Source of the DNA: Acidovorax delafieldii
GTDB lineage: Bacteria; Pseudomonadota; Gammaproteobacteria; Burkholderiales; Burkholderiaceae_C
Assembly (NCBI RefSeq): GCF_007993815.1
Contig: NZ_VJWE01000011.1
Span: 992,001-1,056,000 of the forward strand
Reading direction: 5' to 3'
DNA length: 64,000 nucleotides
Shown here: positions 57,284 to 64,000 of the stretch, one piece after another
Layout: each line of letters begins with the position of its first letter
How positions within the stretch are numbered: the stretch's first letter is position 1
Notes under the pieces: model-generated
Databases searched by the model: none
What the model was told of the DNA's origin: nothing
The model's input: the letters and a program-made list of their open reading frames with translations, nothing else
Translations under genes and position numbers: made by a program

Positions 57284-57781
57284 TCAGCGCCTGCGGCGCT
57301 TTTTGAGCGTCTGCCCCTGTGGCGTAGCGGCCTTGGGTGCCAGCCCCAGGGCGGCGCGCGCCAGCGTATCGGCCGCGCCATTGCGGTGGCGGGGAATCCA
57401 CTGCACCTCGGCTTGTGGGAACTGCCGCAGTGCCTGGCGTGCTTCGTCAAACAGCGTTGCCAGCCGCCCAATCGGTGCCTTGGGATGGCTGCCCAACTGC
57501 TCCACCAGCACACTGTTGTCGCTGAACACCTGCACCGGTGTTGAGTTTGCGATGCCCTGCTGCGCCAGCCACTGCAGCGCCAACATCAGCGCGCGCAACT
57601 CGGCCTCGTTGTTGCAGCCGGTGAAGGTGGTGGCTTCGGAGATCTCGTGCTGCACGGTCCCGTCGGGGCCCGTCAGCACCGCCCCCAGGCCCATGCGCCC
57701 AGGGTTGGGCCAGGCACTGCCGTCACAGTGGATTACCCAGGCACCAGGGGCGAGCGGCGCAGCCGCCCTTGCAGCGGTCAC
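57284..57781 (-). CDS. RNase HI-family protein
   Basis: The 165-residue product carries the RNase H carboxylate set: VIHCDGSAWPNPGRMG (Asp), NNEAELRALMLALQ (Glu), VQVFSDNSVLVEQLG (Asp) and HRNGAADTLARAA (last Asp). It cleaves RNA in RNA-DNA hybrids. It lacks the E. coli basic protrusion and resembles the short RnhA variants found beside housekeeping rnhA, so it may be a second copy. A basic tail (KKRRRR) ends the protein. Its start overlaps the stop of the DUF3297 gene by 4 bases. Confidence 0.88.
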   Translation of the reverse strand: MTAARAAAPLAPGAWVIHCDGSAWPNPGRMGLGAVLTGPDGTVQHEISEATTFTGCNNEAELRALMLALQWLAQQGIANSTPVQVFSDNSVLVEQLGSHPKAPIGRLATLFDEARQALRQFPQAEVQWIPRHRNGAADTLARAALGLAPKAATPQGQTLKKRRRR

Positions 57782-58041
57782 TTGTAGAACGCTTCGACCG
57801 TGCCCTTGATCTTGATGAGCAGCGGCTGGCCCTTGCGGTCCACGGTCTTGCCGGCGGGCACCTTCACCCAGCCTTCGCTGATGCAGTACTCCTCCACATC
57901 AAAACGCTCCTTGCCGTTCAGGCGGATGCCGATGTCGTGCTCGAACACGGCGGCCACATGGTGGGGGCTGCGGGGGTTGACCGACAGGTGGTCGGGCAGG
58001 GGCGGCAGGGCGGGGGTGTTGGGGGTGGTGGCTTCGGTCAT
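57778..58041 (-). CDS. DUF3297 family protein
   Basis: An 87-residue protein of the DUF3297 family: LPDHLSVNPRSPHHVAAVFE, then IGIRLNGKERFDVEEYCISE and GWVKVPAGKTVDRKGQPLLI. The family is widespread in proteobacteria and of unknown function; glutathione-peroxidase labels seen in databases are not supported by any motif here. It is translationally coupled to the RNase HI-like gene. Confidence 0.9.
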   Translation of the reverse strand: MTEATTPNTPALPPLPDHLSVNPRSPHHVAAVFEHDIGIRLNGKERFDVEEYCISEGWVKVPAGKTVDRKGQPLLIKIKGTVEAFYK

Positions 58042-58119
58042 AGAGGTCTCGGCGAGAAAGGAGAAAACGCAAAGCGCGGATTCTCCGGCATTTGGGGTGC
58101 TGGCCTTCCCAGCGTTCGA

Positions 58120-58701
58120 TCATCGCCCCAGCGGCGCCACGCCGATCAGCCACGCATGGCCCCAGAACGCAAAGCCCGCCCAGGCCACTGCACCCACCAC
58201 CACAGCCGCCGCCGTGCCTGCAGCGCTGCCTGCCGCGTACACGGTGCCCTGCGCCCGGTCGCGCTGGCGCGCGGCGCGAAAGCTCAGCACCGCCCACAGC
58301 AAGAAGCTGCCAAACAGCAGCACGTCGGCCAGGTTGCCGTTGGACAGCAAATGCGCCAGCGCCCACACCTTCACGCCCAGCACCATGGGGTGGTGCAGCC
58401 GCGCCTTGAGGGCATTGCGCGGCACATAGGTGGCGGCGAGCAGCACAAAGGCGATCAGCGTCAGCAGCGCTGCGGCGTGCCGCATGCCGATGGGCGGCAC
58501 CCACAGCACCACCGGCTGCTGCCGCGCCAGGCCGTAACCCCAGACGATGAATGCCAGGCCCACGGCCGACACCAGCGAATACAGCCCTTTCCACGGCATC
58601 TCGCCCAGGCGCGCCCGCGTCTGCGTGCGCCAGCCATCGGCCACGATGCGCACCGAGTGCACGCCCAGAAACAACACCAGTCCCAGTACCAGATACCCCA
58701 T
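58120..58701 (-). CDS. NnrU family membrane protein
   Basis: The 193-residue product has about five to six membrane helices and the NnrU pattern LVLGLVLFLGVHSVRIVADG, then LARQQPVVLWVPP, ATYVPRNALKARLHHPMVLG and KVWALAHLLSNGNLADVLLF. NnrU was named in denitrification regions, where it is needed for nitrite/nitric-oxide reduction; its relatives also share a fold with PEMT-type membrane methyltransferases. The ATG at 58701 has AAAGG 7 bases upstream. No nir or nor genes are in the window. Confidence 0.88.
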   Translation of the reverse strand: MGYLVLGLVLFLGVHSVRIVADGWRTQTRARLGEMPWKGLYSLVSAVGLAFIVWGYGLARQQPVVLWVPPIGMRHAAALLTLIAFVLLAATYVPRNALKARLHHPMVLGVKVWALAHLLSNGNLADVLLFGSFLLWAVLSFRAARQRDRAQGTVYAAGSAAGTAAAVVVGAVAWAGFAFWGHAWLIGVAPLGR

Positions 58702-58862
58702 GGCCAAGCCTTTCTTGTCGTCTGAATCAACAGGGGCTGGCGCGCCGCCATCTGGCGGCGTGGCCCCTCGGTCTTGCTTGGGCGGATTATCGGCAGTGCG
58801 TGCCTGTGCCCTCGTCGTGTGGGGGCTTGCCGTGCCGGCTCCGCGCCGCCATCATGCCGCCC

Positions 58863-59156
58863 ATGTCTGTCCGCCCGTTGCCCGACGCCTTTGAGCTACG
58901 CGCCCTGCCCAACCTGGGCCCGGCGTCTGAACGCATGCTGCACGCGGCGGGCATCCACACCCCCGCAGCGTTGCGTGCACTGGGCTCCGTGCCCGCTTTT
59001 GTGGCTGTGCGTCAGGCGGGGCAGCAACCCAGCCTCAACCTGCTGTGGGCGCTGGAGGGCGCGCTGAGCGGCCGGGACTGGAAAAGTGTGGCCCAGCAGG
59101 AGCGCACCGCGCTGCTGATGCAGCTGGACGATCTGGAGAGCGGTCGCCAGCCCTGA
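58863..59156 (+). CDS. TfoX/Sxy C-terminal domain protein
   Basis: The 97-residue product reads LRALPNLGPASERMLHAAGI then HTPAALRALGSVPAF, the helix-hairpin-helix-like TfoX C-terminal domain, and LNLLWALEGALSGRDWKSVA. In Haemophilus and E. coli, full-length Sxy/TfoX activates competence with CRP. Here only the C-terminal domain is present, as in many stand-alone homologues of unknown role. An alternative ATG lies three codons upstream (58854). No clear ribosome site. Confidence 0.85.
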   Translation: MSVRPLPDAFELRALPNLGPASERMLHAAGIHTPAALRALGSVPAFVAVRQAGQQPSLNLLWALEGALSGRDWKSVAQQERTALLMQLDDLESGRQP

Positions 59157-59163
59157 TTTCGAG

Positions 59164-59224
59164 CGAAAACTGCCCCAAGCGCTAGTGAATCAAGCGCTGA
59201 TAGCTATCAATTTGGTAGTCGTTT
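59164..59224 (-). repeat. Dispersed intergenic repeat, copy g
   Basis: Minus strand: AAACGACTACCAAATTGATA then GCTATCAGCGCTTGATTCAC then TAGCGCTTGGGGCAGTTTT. A strong match to the family, between convergent genes. Confidence 0.65.
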
Positions 59225-59254
59225 TGCTGCTGCATTGCCTGCACGCAGGTCGTG

Positions 59255-59866
59255 TCAGATCCCCGCATGCTGCGCCAGCAGCGCCCCCACCTTGGGCTTG
59301 GCGCAGCGCTGCAGCGTTTGCAGCAAGGCGTAGCTGGGCTCGGCCACCCGCCAGCGGGTGCGCAGGTCGTGCTGCATGCGGGCCAGCAGCGCAGCGGCCA
59401 TCTCGGCATCGGCCAGCGCCCGGTGGGCCTGGCCTGTGCGCGGCAGGCCGTGGTAGTCCACCAGCGTGCCCAGCTTGTGGCTGGGCGCCTGCGGGTACAG
59501 GCGCCGCGACAGCAGCACCGTACACGCAAACGGCTGCGGCGCGGGCAGTCCGGCCAGGGCCAGTTCGGCCTGCCAGAACTTGCTGTCGAACGATGCGTTG
59601 TGCGCCACCATGGGCGCATCGCCCACAAAACGCGCGGCATCCTGCATCACCTGCGCCGCGTCGGGCGCGGCGTTCACCATCGCGTTGGTGATGCCGGTGA
59701 GCTGGGTGATGAAGGACGGAATCCACACCCCGGTTTTCATCAGGCTCTGGAACCGGTCCACTACCTGGCCGCCTTCCAGCAGCACGATGGCCACCTCGGT
59801 CGCGCGCGCGCCCTGGCCGGGCGAGACGCCGGTGGTTTCAAAGTCGATGACGGCGATGGGGGGCAT
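59255..59866 (-). CDS. DnaQ-like 3'-5' exonuclease (DEDDh)
   Basis: The 203-residue product starts PPIAVIDFETTGVSPGQGAR with the first Asp/Glu pair. It continues with the ExoII-like segment MVAHNASFDSKFWQAELALA (Asp) and the DEDDh His/Asp pair in GQAHRALADAEMAAALLARM. It is an exonuclease of the polymerase III epsilon type but is shorter than DnaQ and lacks its alpha-binding tail, so it is an accessory nuclease. The frame is open further upstream but the ATG at 59866 gives the family start. Confidence 0.9.
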   Translation of the reverse strand: MPPIAVIDFETTGVSPGQGARATEVAIVLLEGGQVVDRFQSLMKTGVWIPSFITQLTGITNAMVNAAPDAAQVMQDAARFVGDAPMVAHNASFDSKFWQAELALAGLPAPQPFACTVLLSRRLYPQAPSHKLGTLVDYHGLPRTGQAHRALADAEMAAALLARMQHDLRTRWRVAEPSYALLQTLQRCAKPKVGALLAQHAGI

Positions 59867-60012
59867 GGGCTTGCGTGCGAAAAGGAAGGATTGTGCCGCC
59901 GCACCTGCCCGCCATCCTGTGCGTCCTGCGGGCCTGTGTGTCCAACTGCCTATCCAGGAGTGTGGCCTACACTGCCCCACCCCGTTTCTGGATGCATGGA
60001 GCCGAGCAACCC

Positions 60013-61434
60013 ATGAAGAACCACACCACCCAACCCGCCTGGCTCCACGCCGCCCTGGACTACCTGCCGCAGTGGCTGGACCTGCAACTGGAGCGCTACC
60101 GCCAGCCCGGGTGTTCCGTGGCCATTGCACGCGGCGGCGAGACCGTGGCCGAGCTGGCCCTGGGCGTGGCCGACATGCGCACCCACCAACCCCTCACGCC
60201 CCGGCACCGCCTGCGCATCGCGTCGCACTCCAAGAGCTTTACGGCAGCGGGCGTCATGCTGCTGCGCGAGCAGGGGAAGGTCGGGCTCGACGACCCCATT
60301 GGCCGCTATGTCGATGGCCTGCACAAGGACCTGGCCCGGGCGCGCATTGGCGAGCTGCTCTCGCACAGCGCGGGCGTGACGCGCGACGGGCCCGATGCCG
60401 GCCAGTTCCTCGACCGGCGGCCGTATCTCTCCCGCGCCGAGCTGCTGGCGGATCTGCGCCACAAGCCGCCGCTGGAGACGGGGGTGCAGCTCAAGTACTC
60501 GAACCACGGCTACGGCCTGCTGGGGCTGATGATGGAGCAGGTCACCGGCACGGAGTACGCCAGCTGGATGGTGCGCCACGTGATCGATGCTGCGGGCCTG
60601 CAGGAAACCGTGCCCGACATGCCGCGCCTGGCCCGGGGCGCCCCGATGGCCGTGGGCCACAGCAGCGAGTTTCCGTTCGGCCAGCGCCTGATCGTGCCGG
60701 GCGACAACCGTTGCGACGCCATGGCCCCGGCGGCCGGGTTTGTGTCCACCGCGTCGGATGTGGCCCGCTTCTTTTCGCAGCTGGCGCCAGACAGCCAGCG
60801 CAGCATCCTGTCGCCCGCCAGCCGCCGCGAGATGGCGCAGCGCCGCTGGCGCGACCCCTGCAACCTGTTCGAGTCCCACTACGGCCTGGGCACCATGCTC
60901 AGCGCGCCGGGCCCGCGTGAATGGATGGGCCACACCGGCAGCCTGCAAGGGTTCCTGTCACGCACCGCGCGCTACCCCGCGCTCGACTTGACGGTGACGG
61001 TGCTCACCAACGCGCAGGACGGCCTGTCCACCGAGTGGGTGGAAGGCATTGCCAGCATCCTGTTTGCGTTCCAGCAGCATGGTGCGCCGGGCAAAAAGGA
61101 AGCCGCCTGGGCGGGGCGCTGGTGGAGCCTGTGGGGCGCCAGCGACATGGTGCCCATGGGCAAGGTGGTGTGCCAGGTGGTGCCCGCCATGTTCGTGCCG
61201 TTCAACGCCGCCACCACGGAGCTGGCCATCACCGGGCGCGACAGCGGCGTGGTCCAGAAAGCCTCGGCCTATGCCAGCCCCGGCCAGCCGGTGCGCCGCG
61301 TGCGCGATGCCAGCGGCACCGCCACCGAGCTGTGGGTGGGCGGCACCCAGCTGTTGCCCAAGGACGCCATGGTGGCTGAGGCCACCCGTCGCTATCGCAA
61401 GGCGCGCCCGCGTCGCAGTGATCCATCAAAGTGA
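60013..61434 (+). CDS. Serine hydrolase of the beta-lactamase class C/esterase family
   Basis: The 473-residue product has the penicillin-binding fold motifs IASHSKSFTAAGVMLL (Ser and Lys of SxxK), LKYSNHGYGLLGLM (YxN) and WMGHTGSLQGF (HTG in place of KTG). These fit class C-like esterases and LACTB/EstB-type enzymes more than true beta-lactamases. No clear signal peptide was seen, so it may be cytoplasmic. A roughly 120-residue C-terminal domain follows the catalytic part. The start at 60013 is chosen from context; an ATG 21 bases upstream is also possible. Confidence 0.85.
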   Translation: MKNHTTQPAWLHAALDYLPQWLDLQLERYRQPGCSVAIARGGETVAELALGVADMRTHQPLTPRHRLRIASHSKSFTAAGVMLLREQGKVGLDDPIGRYVDGLHKDLARARIGELLSHSAGVTRDGPDAGQFLDRRPYLSRAELLADLRHKPPLETGVQLKYSNHGYGLLGLMMEQVTGTEYASWMVRHVIDAAGLQETVPDMPRLARGAPMAVGHSSEFPFGQRLIVPGDNRCDAMAPAAGFVSTASDVARFFSQLAPDSQRSILSPASRREMAQRRWRDPCNLFESHYGLGTMLSAPGPREWMGHTGSLQGFLSRTARYPALDLTVTVLTNAQDGLSTEWVEGIASILFAFQQHGAPGKKEAAWAGRWWSLWGASDMVPMGKVVCQVVPAMFVPFNAATTELAITGRDSGVVQKASAYASPGQPVRRVRDASGTATELWVGGTQLLPKDAMVAEATRRYRKARPRRSDPSK

Positions 61435-61493
61435 CGGATGCACTCGGGGCATGTGCTTGGTAACAGGCACGCAGTGCCGATGAATACAACGCT

Positions 61494-62525
61494 ATGAGAA
61501 TTTCACAGATCGCCCTGCGCCTGGGGCAAAGCCTGCTGCGCATCACCGGGGCCCTCGCCACCGTGTTGGGCCTGCTGCTGGCGGCCATCCTGGCAGTCAC
61601 CACCATGCCCGGCAGTTCGCACCGCGGCGCGCTCCTGCCCGCCACCGCAGAGCAGCAGGTGCTGGCACAGCAATTGCGCCAGCATGTGGCCGTGATTGCA
61701 GCGCAGGAACACAACACCCAGCACCCTGCCGCCCTGGAGGCCGTGGCGACCTATCTGGAGTCGGAACTGGCGTCGTACGGCTACCGAGTCCGGCGCGACG
61801 AGTTCAAGGCGCGCGGTGTGGCGGTGCGTAACCTGGAGGTCACGGTGCCCAGCCAGAGCGCACCGGGGCAGCGGCTGGTGGTGGTTGGCGCCCACTACGA
61901 TTCGGCGCACGAAACGCCCGGCGCCAACGACAACGCCACGGGCACCGCCGCCGTGCTGGCGCTGGCCAAAAGCCTCAAGCACCTGGGCGCCTCCGCGCAG
62001 GCGGACGTGATGTTTGTGCTCTACACCAACGAAGAGCCGCCCTTTTTCAAGACCCCGCTGATGGGCAGCCAGGTGCACGCCCAGGCCTTGTTGGCTCGTG
62101 GGGCGCCCGTGGTTGCGATGCTGTCGCTGGAGACCATGGGGTACTTTTCCAGCGCCGAAGGGTCGCAGAAGTACCCCTGGCCCCTGAACCAGTTCTACCC
62201 CACGCAGGGTGATTTCATCGCTTTTGTGGCGACGCCTGGCGACCTGGGGTTGGTGCGAAAGGTGGTGCGGTCCTTTCGGTCCCACGCGGCGCTTCCGTCC
62301 GAGGGCATTGCGGCGCCCCGCTTCATCCCCGGCGTGGACTATTCAGACCATGCGGCCTATCTCGACGCGGGCTATCCCGCGTTGATGGTGACCGACACCG
62401 CCCCTTATCGCTATCCCCACTATCACACCGGCCAGGACACTCCTGACCAGGTGGATTTCGACCACCTGGCTCGCGTGGTTCAGGGGCTAGAAGGTGTTGT
62501 GCGCGATCTTGCACACCGGCCTTAG
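61494..62525 (+). CDS. M28-family zinc aminopeptidase-like protein, membrane-anchored
   Basis: The 343-residue product has an N-terminal membrane segment (ITGALATVLGLLLAAILAVT) and an M28 catalytic domain. The zinc ligands are visible in VVGAHYDSAHETPGANDNAT (His, Asp), LYTNEEPPFF (Glu pair), LSLETMGYFS and PHYHTGQDTPDQVDF (His). Probably faces the periplasm. M28 enzymes remove N-terminal residues or act as glutaminyl cyclases; the substrate is unknown. Confidence 0.88.
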   Translation: MRISQIALRLGQSLLRITGALATVLGLLLAAILAVTTMPGSSHRGALLPATAEQQVLAQQLRQHVAVIAAQEHNTQHPAALEAVATYLESELASYGYRVRRDEFKARGVAVRNLEVTVPSQSAPGQRLVVVGAHYDSAHETPGANDNATGTAAVLALAKSLKHLGASAQADVMFVLYTNEEPPFFKTPLMGSQVHAQALLARGAPVVAMLSLETMGYFSSAEGSQKYPWPLNQFYPTQGDFIAFVATPGDLGLVRKVVRSFRSHAALPSEGIAAPRFIPGVDYSDHAAYLDAGYPALMVTDTAPYRYPHYHTGQDTPDQVDFDHLARVVQGLEGVVRDLAHRP

Positions 62526-62558
62526 CGCGTCGAAGACCGAGCGGACGCGTGTGGAGAG

Positions 62559-63836
62559 TCAATGCCTCGCAGCGCGCGGATGCTCCAGAAAAAACCGCAG
62601 CATCTCCTGCGTGGCGTCCACGCCGCACGGGTCGGTGTGGCTGCCGCCCGCGTGCCCACCGGCCCACGCGTGCCCTGCGCCGTGCAGTACCCAGTGTTCT
62701 GCCACCACCGTGCCAGTCAGTGCGCTGGCCGACGGGGCGCTACCCGCCACGGTGTACACCTTGCGGGTGTAGCTCTGGCCACCACGGGACTGGCCCTGGT
62801 GCACGGTCTCCACCGTCGTCTGGCCGTCACCTGGAGCCGTGGCCAGTGCTGACAGCGTTGCCTCGATGAGCTGTTCACCGTTGTGTGCATGTACGGTGGT
62901 GTCGGCGTCGCCGTGGAACACGATCACCGGTGGGGGTGGCAGGGCTGGGGCGTCAGCGGCATGGTGGGTCGCCGCACCGGGTTTGGCCCCGTTCTTCATC
63001 GCCGACAGTGCGCCCATCACGTTGTGCGCGGCACCCGCCTGCAGGCCGGAGTGCACGCCCACGGCCGCAAACAGGTCGGGGTATTCGCGGCCCAGCAGTG
63101 CGGCCATGGCGCCGCCGGCCGACAGGCCCGCCACGTAGACGCGTTGCGCATCCACCGGGTGGCGCGCCATCACATCCCGCAGCATGGCCACGATCAGCGC
63201 GGGCTCGCCGCCGCCCCGGTGCTGGTCGCCGGGGCGAAACCAGTTCCAGCAGCCGTTGGGGTTGGCGCTGTGGGGTTGCTCGGGGTACAGCACCAGAGCG
63301 TTGGCGGGCGCGGCTGCGTCGTTCATGCCCGTGCCGGTCGCAAAGTCCACCGGGTTCTGCGTGCAGCCGTGCAGCATCAGCACCAGGGACATGGGGGTGC
63401 CTGCCGTGGCGCCCGGGGGCACGTACAGGTGGTAGTGGTGCGGGTTGTGCCGAGCGCCCGGGGGGGTGAAGGCCACGCGGGAGAAGCTGTCGGGCGACTC
63501 CGCCAGCGGGTGGTGGCTGGAGGCGGGGCGTGGTGTGGCCGGGGGCTGTGCCTCTGCGGGCGGAGCGTGGGTGCTGCGGTCGATGACCACGGCGTCTTCC
63601 ACCTCTTGCGCGGTGTGGGCACTGCGCCAGCGGGGGGCGTTCCCTGCCGTGGGTTCGGGCTCGGGCGCGTGCAGCGGGGGGGCGCTTGTGCTGGCGGGTG
63701 CGGGAGGGGGGCCATGGCGCGCCACGGCCTCGCCCAGGGTTTGCTGGATGGCCCGCGTGGCGTCGGCCAGTTGGCCGCTGCGCACCAGCTGGGTGGCTTC
63801 GCCCATCAGGCGCTTGAGGTTCAGGTTCCAGTCCAT
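62559..63836 (-). CDS. PHB-depolymerase-family esterase
   Basis: A 425-residue alpha/beta hydrolase of the Esterase_PHB family. The nucleophile elbow is VAGLSAGGAMAALLG, Asp lies in VIVFHGDADTTVHAHNG and His in HGAGHAWAGGHAGGSHTDPC. LVLMLHGCTQNPVDFATGTG forms the oxyanion region. Relatives degrade polyhydroxybutyrate or act as feruloyl or acetyl-xylan esterases. No signal peptide is seen; the N-terminal MDWNLNLKRLMGEATQLVRS helix followed by a long Pro/Ala/His-rich linker (about residues 45-125) is typical of the cytoplasmic branch in this lineage. AAGGAG precedes the ATG. Confidence 0.9.
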   Translation of the reverse strand: MDWNLNLKRLMGEATQLVRSGQLADATRAIQQTLGEAVARHGPPPAPASTSAPPLHAPEPEPTAGNAPRWRSAHTAQEVEDAVVIDRSTHAPPAEAQPPATPRPASSHHPLAESPDSFSRVAFTPPGARHNPHHYHLYVPPGATAGTPMSLVLMLHGCTQNPVDFATGTGMNDAAAPANALVLYPEQPHSANPNGCWNWFRPGDQHRGGGEPALIVAMLRDVMARHPVDAQRVYVAGLSAGGAMAALLGREYPDLFAAVGVHSGLQAGAAHNVMGALSAMKNGAKPGAATHHAADAPALPPPPVIVFHGDADTTVHAHNGEQLIEATLSALATAPGDGQTTVETVHQGQSRGGQSYTRKVYTVAGSAPSASALTGTVVAEHWVLHGAGHAWAGGHAGGSHTDPCGVDATQEMLRFFLEHPRAARH

Positions 63837-63894
63837 GGGGACTCCTTGGTGGTGGGTGCGGGCACGGGCGACGCTCTGCGGTCTGTGTACGGAT

Positions 63895-64000
63895 TCAATG
63901 CATGCGCCCGGCCAGCGCGGCCTTGACGGCTGCACTGGCGTGGAATGCGCCCAAGACCGTCACCGAGGCGATCGTGGCCTGCGCCAGTGCGGGCGGCACG
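63895..64000 (-). CDS. C-terminal end of an unidentified protein (runs off the window)
   Basis: The minus-strand frame ending in TGA at 63895-63897 reads VPPALAQATIASVTVLGAFH then ASAAVKAALAGRMH. It is open to the window edge and has coding-like composition. Too short to assign a family. It would lie 58 bases upstream of the esterase gene on the same strand. Confidence 0.4.
   Translation of the reverse strand, partial: VPPALAQATIASVTVLGAFHASAAVKAALAGRMH

Noticed and set aside
1..64000. tRNA, rRNA, CRISPR arrays and toxin-antitoxin pairs were looked for.
   Set aside because: No cloverleaf-like or rRNA-like segments, no regularly spaced repeats and no recognisable toxin-antitoxin pair were seen by eye; a covariance-model scan would be needed to be certain.

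Overview
This 64 kb window is high-GC chromosomal DNA that looks like a Comamonadaceae beta-proteobacterium, most like Acidovorax. That assignment is an inference from gene content and style: the rsmG-mnmG pair with ParB sites, liv-type ABC operons carrying an acyl-CoA ligase, many 4-base ATGA gene overlaps, and small intergenic repeats with a TATCAA/ATAGCT core. No rRNA, tRNA, CRISPR array, prophage or insertion sequence was recognised.

Layout. 0-3.6 kb: a lysE-type exporter (cut by the window start), rsmG and mnmG on the minus strand, sprinkled with four parS-like ParB sites. 3.6-6.3 kb: an FMN reductase, a Cys-cluster protein, and an ECF41-type sigma factor with its AhpD-like partner, each behind the same promoter motif. 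6.5-10.5 kb: a compact secreted cluster of two tandem paralogues ending in S74-type autoprocessing domains and an Ig-like protein with a CTERM-like tail. 10.7-17.6 kb: class II aldolase, GST, MFS, old yellow enzyme, hemerythrin and chemoreceptor. 17.7-21 kb: a copper-export module (copA, copZ-like, cueR) with paired CueR-type promoters. 21-29.8 kb: a TetR regulator with a large palindromic operator and a livGHM-K-F / acyl-CoA ligase / crotonase operon. 30-36.6 kb: pirin, ChaC, a secreted glycosidase-like protein, a low-GC acyltransferase, rdgC and a Spy-like protein.

36.7-37.9 kb has no genes. It holds two near-identical origin-like modules about 620 bp apart. Each has a TTATCCACA box, then about 118 bp later TTGTCCACA, then 14 bp later a CTACTACTAC tract (DnaA-trio-like), then an AT-rich stretch. 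Together with the parS cluster 33 kb away, this suggests the chromosomal origin (oriC) lies here even though dnaA is not in the window.

37.9-64 kb: a 1630-residue GAF/PAS/GGDEF/EAL protein, MerR regulator, thioesterase, DAHP synthase, NlpC/P60 lipoprotein, GNAT, and leuA preceded by an unannotated CTA-rich leader peptide. Then come a YciI protein, a TonB receptor-YfiR-diguanylate cyclase operon, an ECF42-type sigma factor operon with a DGPF/YciI protein, an RNase HI/DUF3297 pair, NnrU, a TfoX-like protein, a DnaQ-like exonuclease, a serine hydrolase, an M28 peptidase and a PHB-depolymerase-like esterase. A further minus-strand gene runs off the end.

Two kinds of non-coding structure stand out besides the origin. 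One is a pair of roughly 270-bp elements with long terminal inverted repeats and a shared three-way-junction layout (13.7 and 24.8 kb). The other is a roughly 110-bp repeat sitting just 3' of two unrelated genes (12.2 and 45.3 kb).
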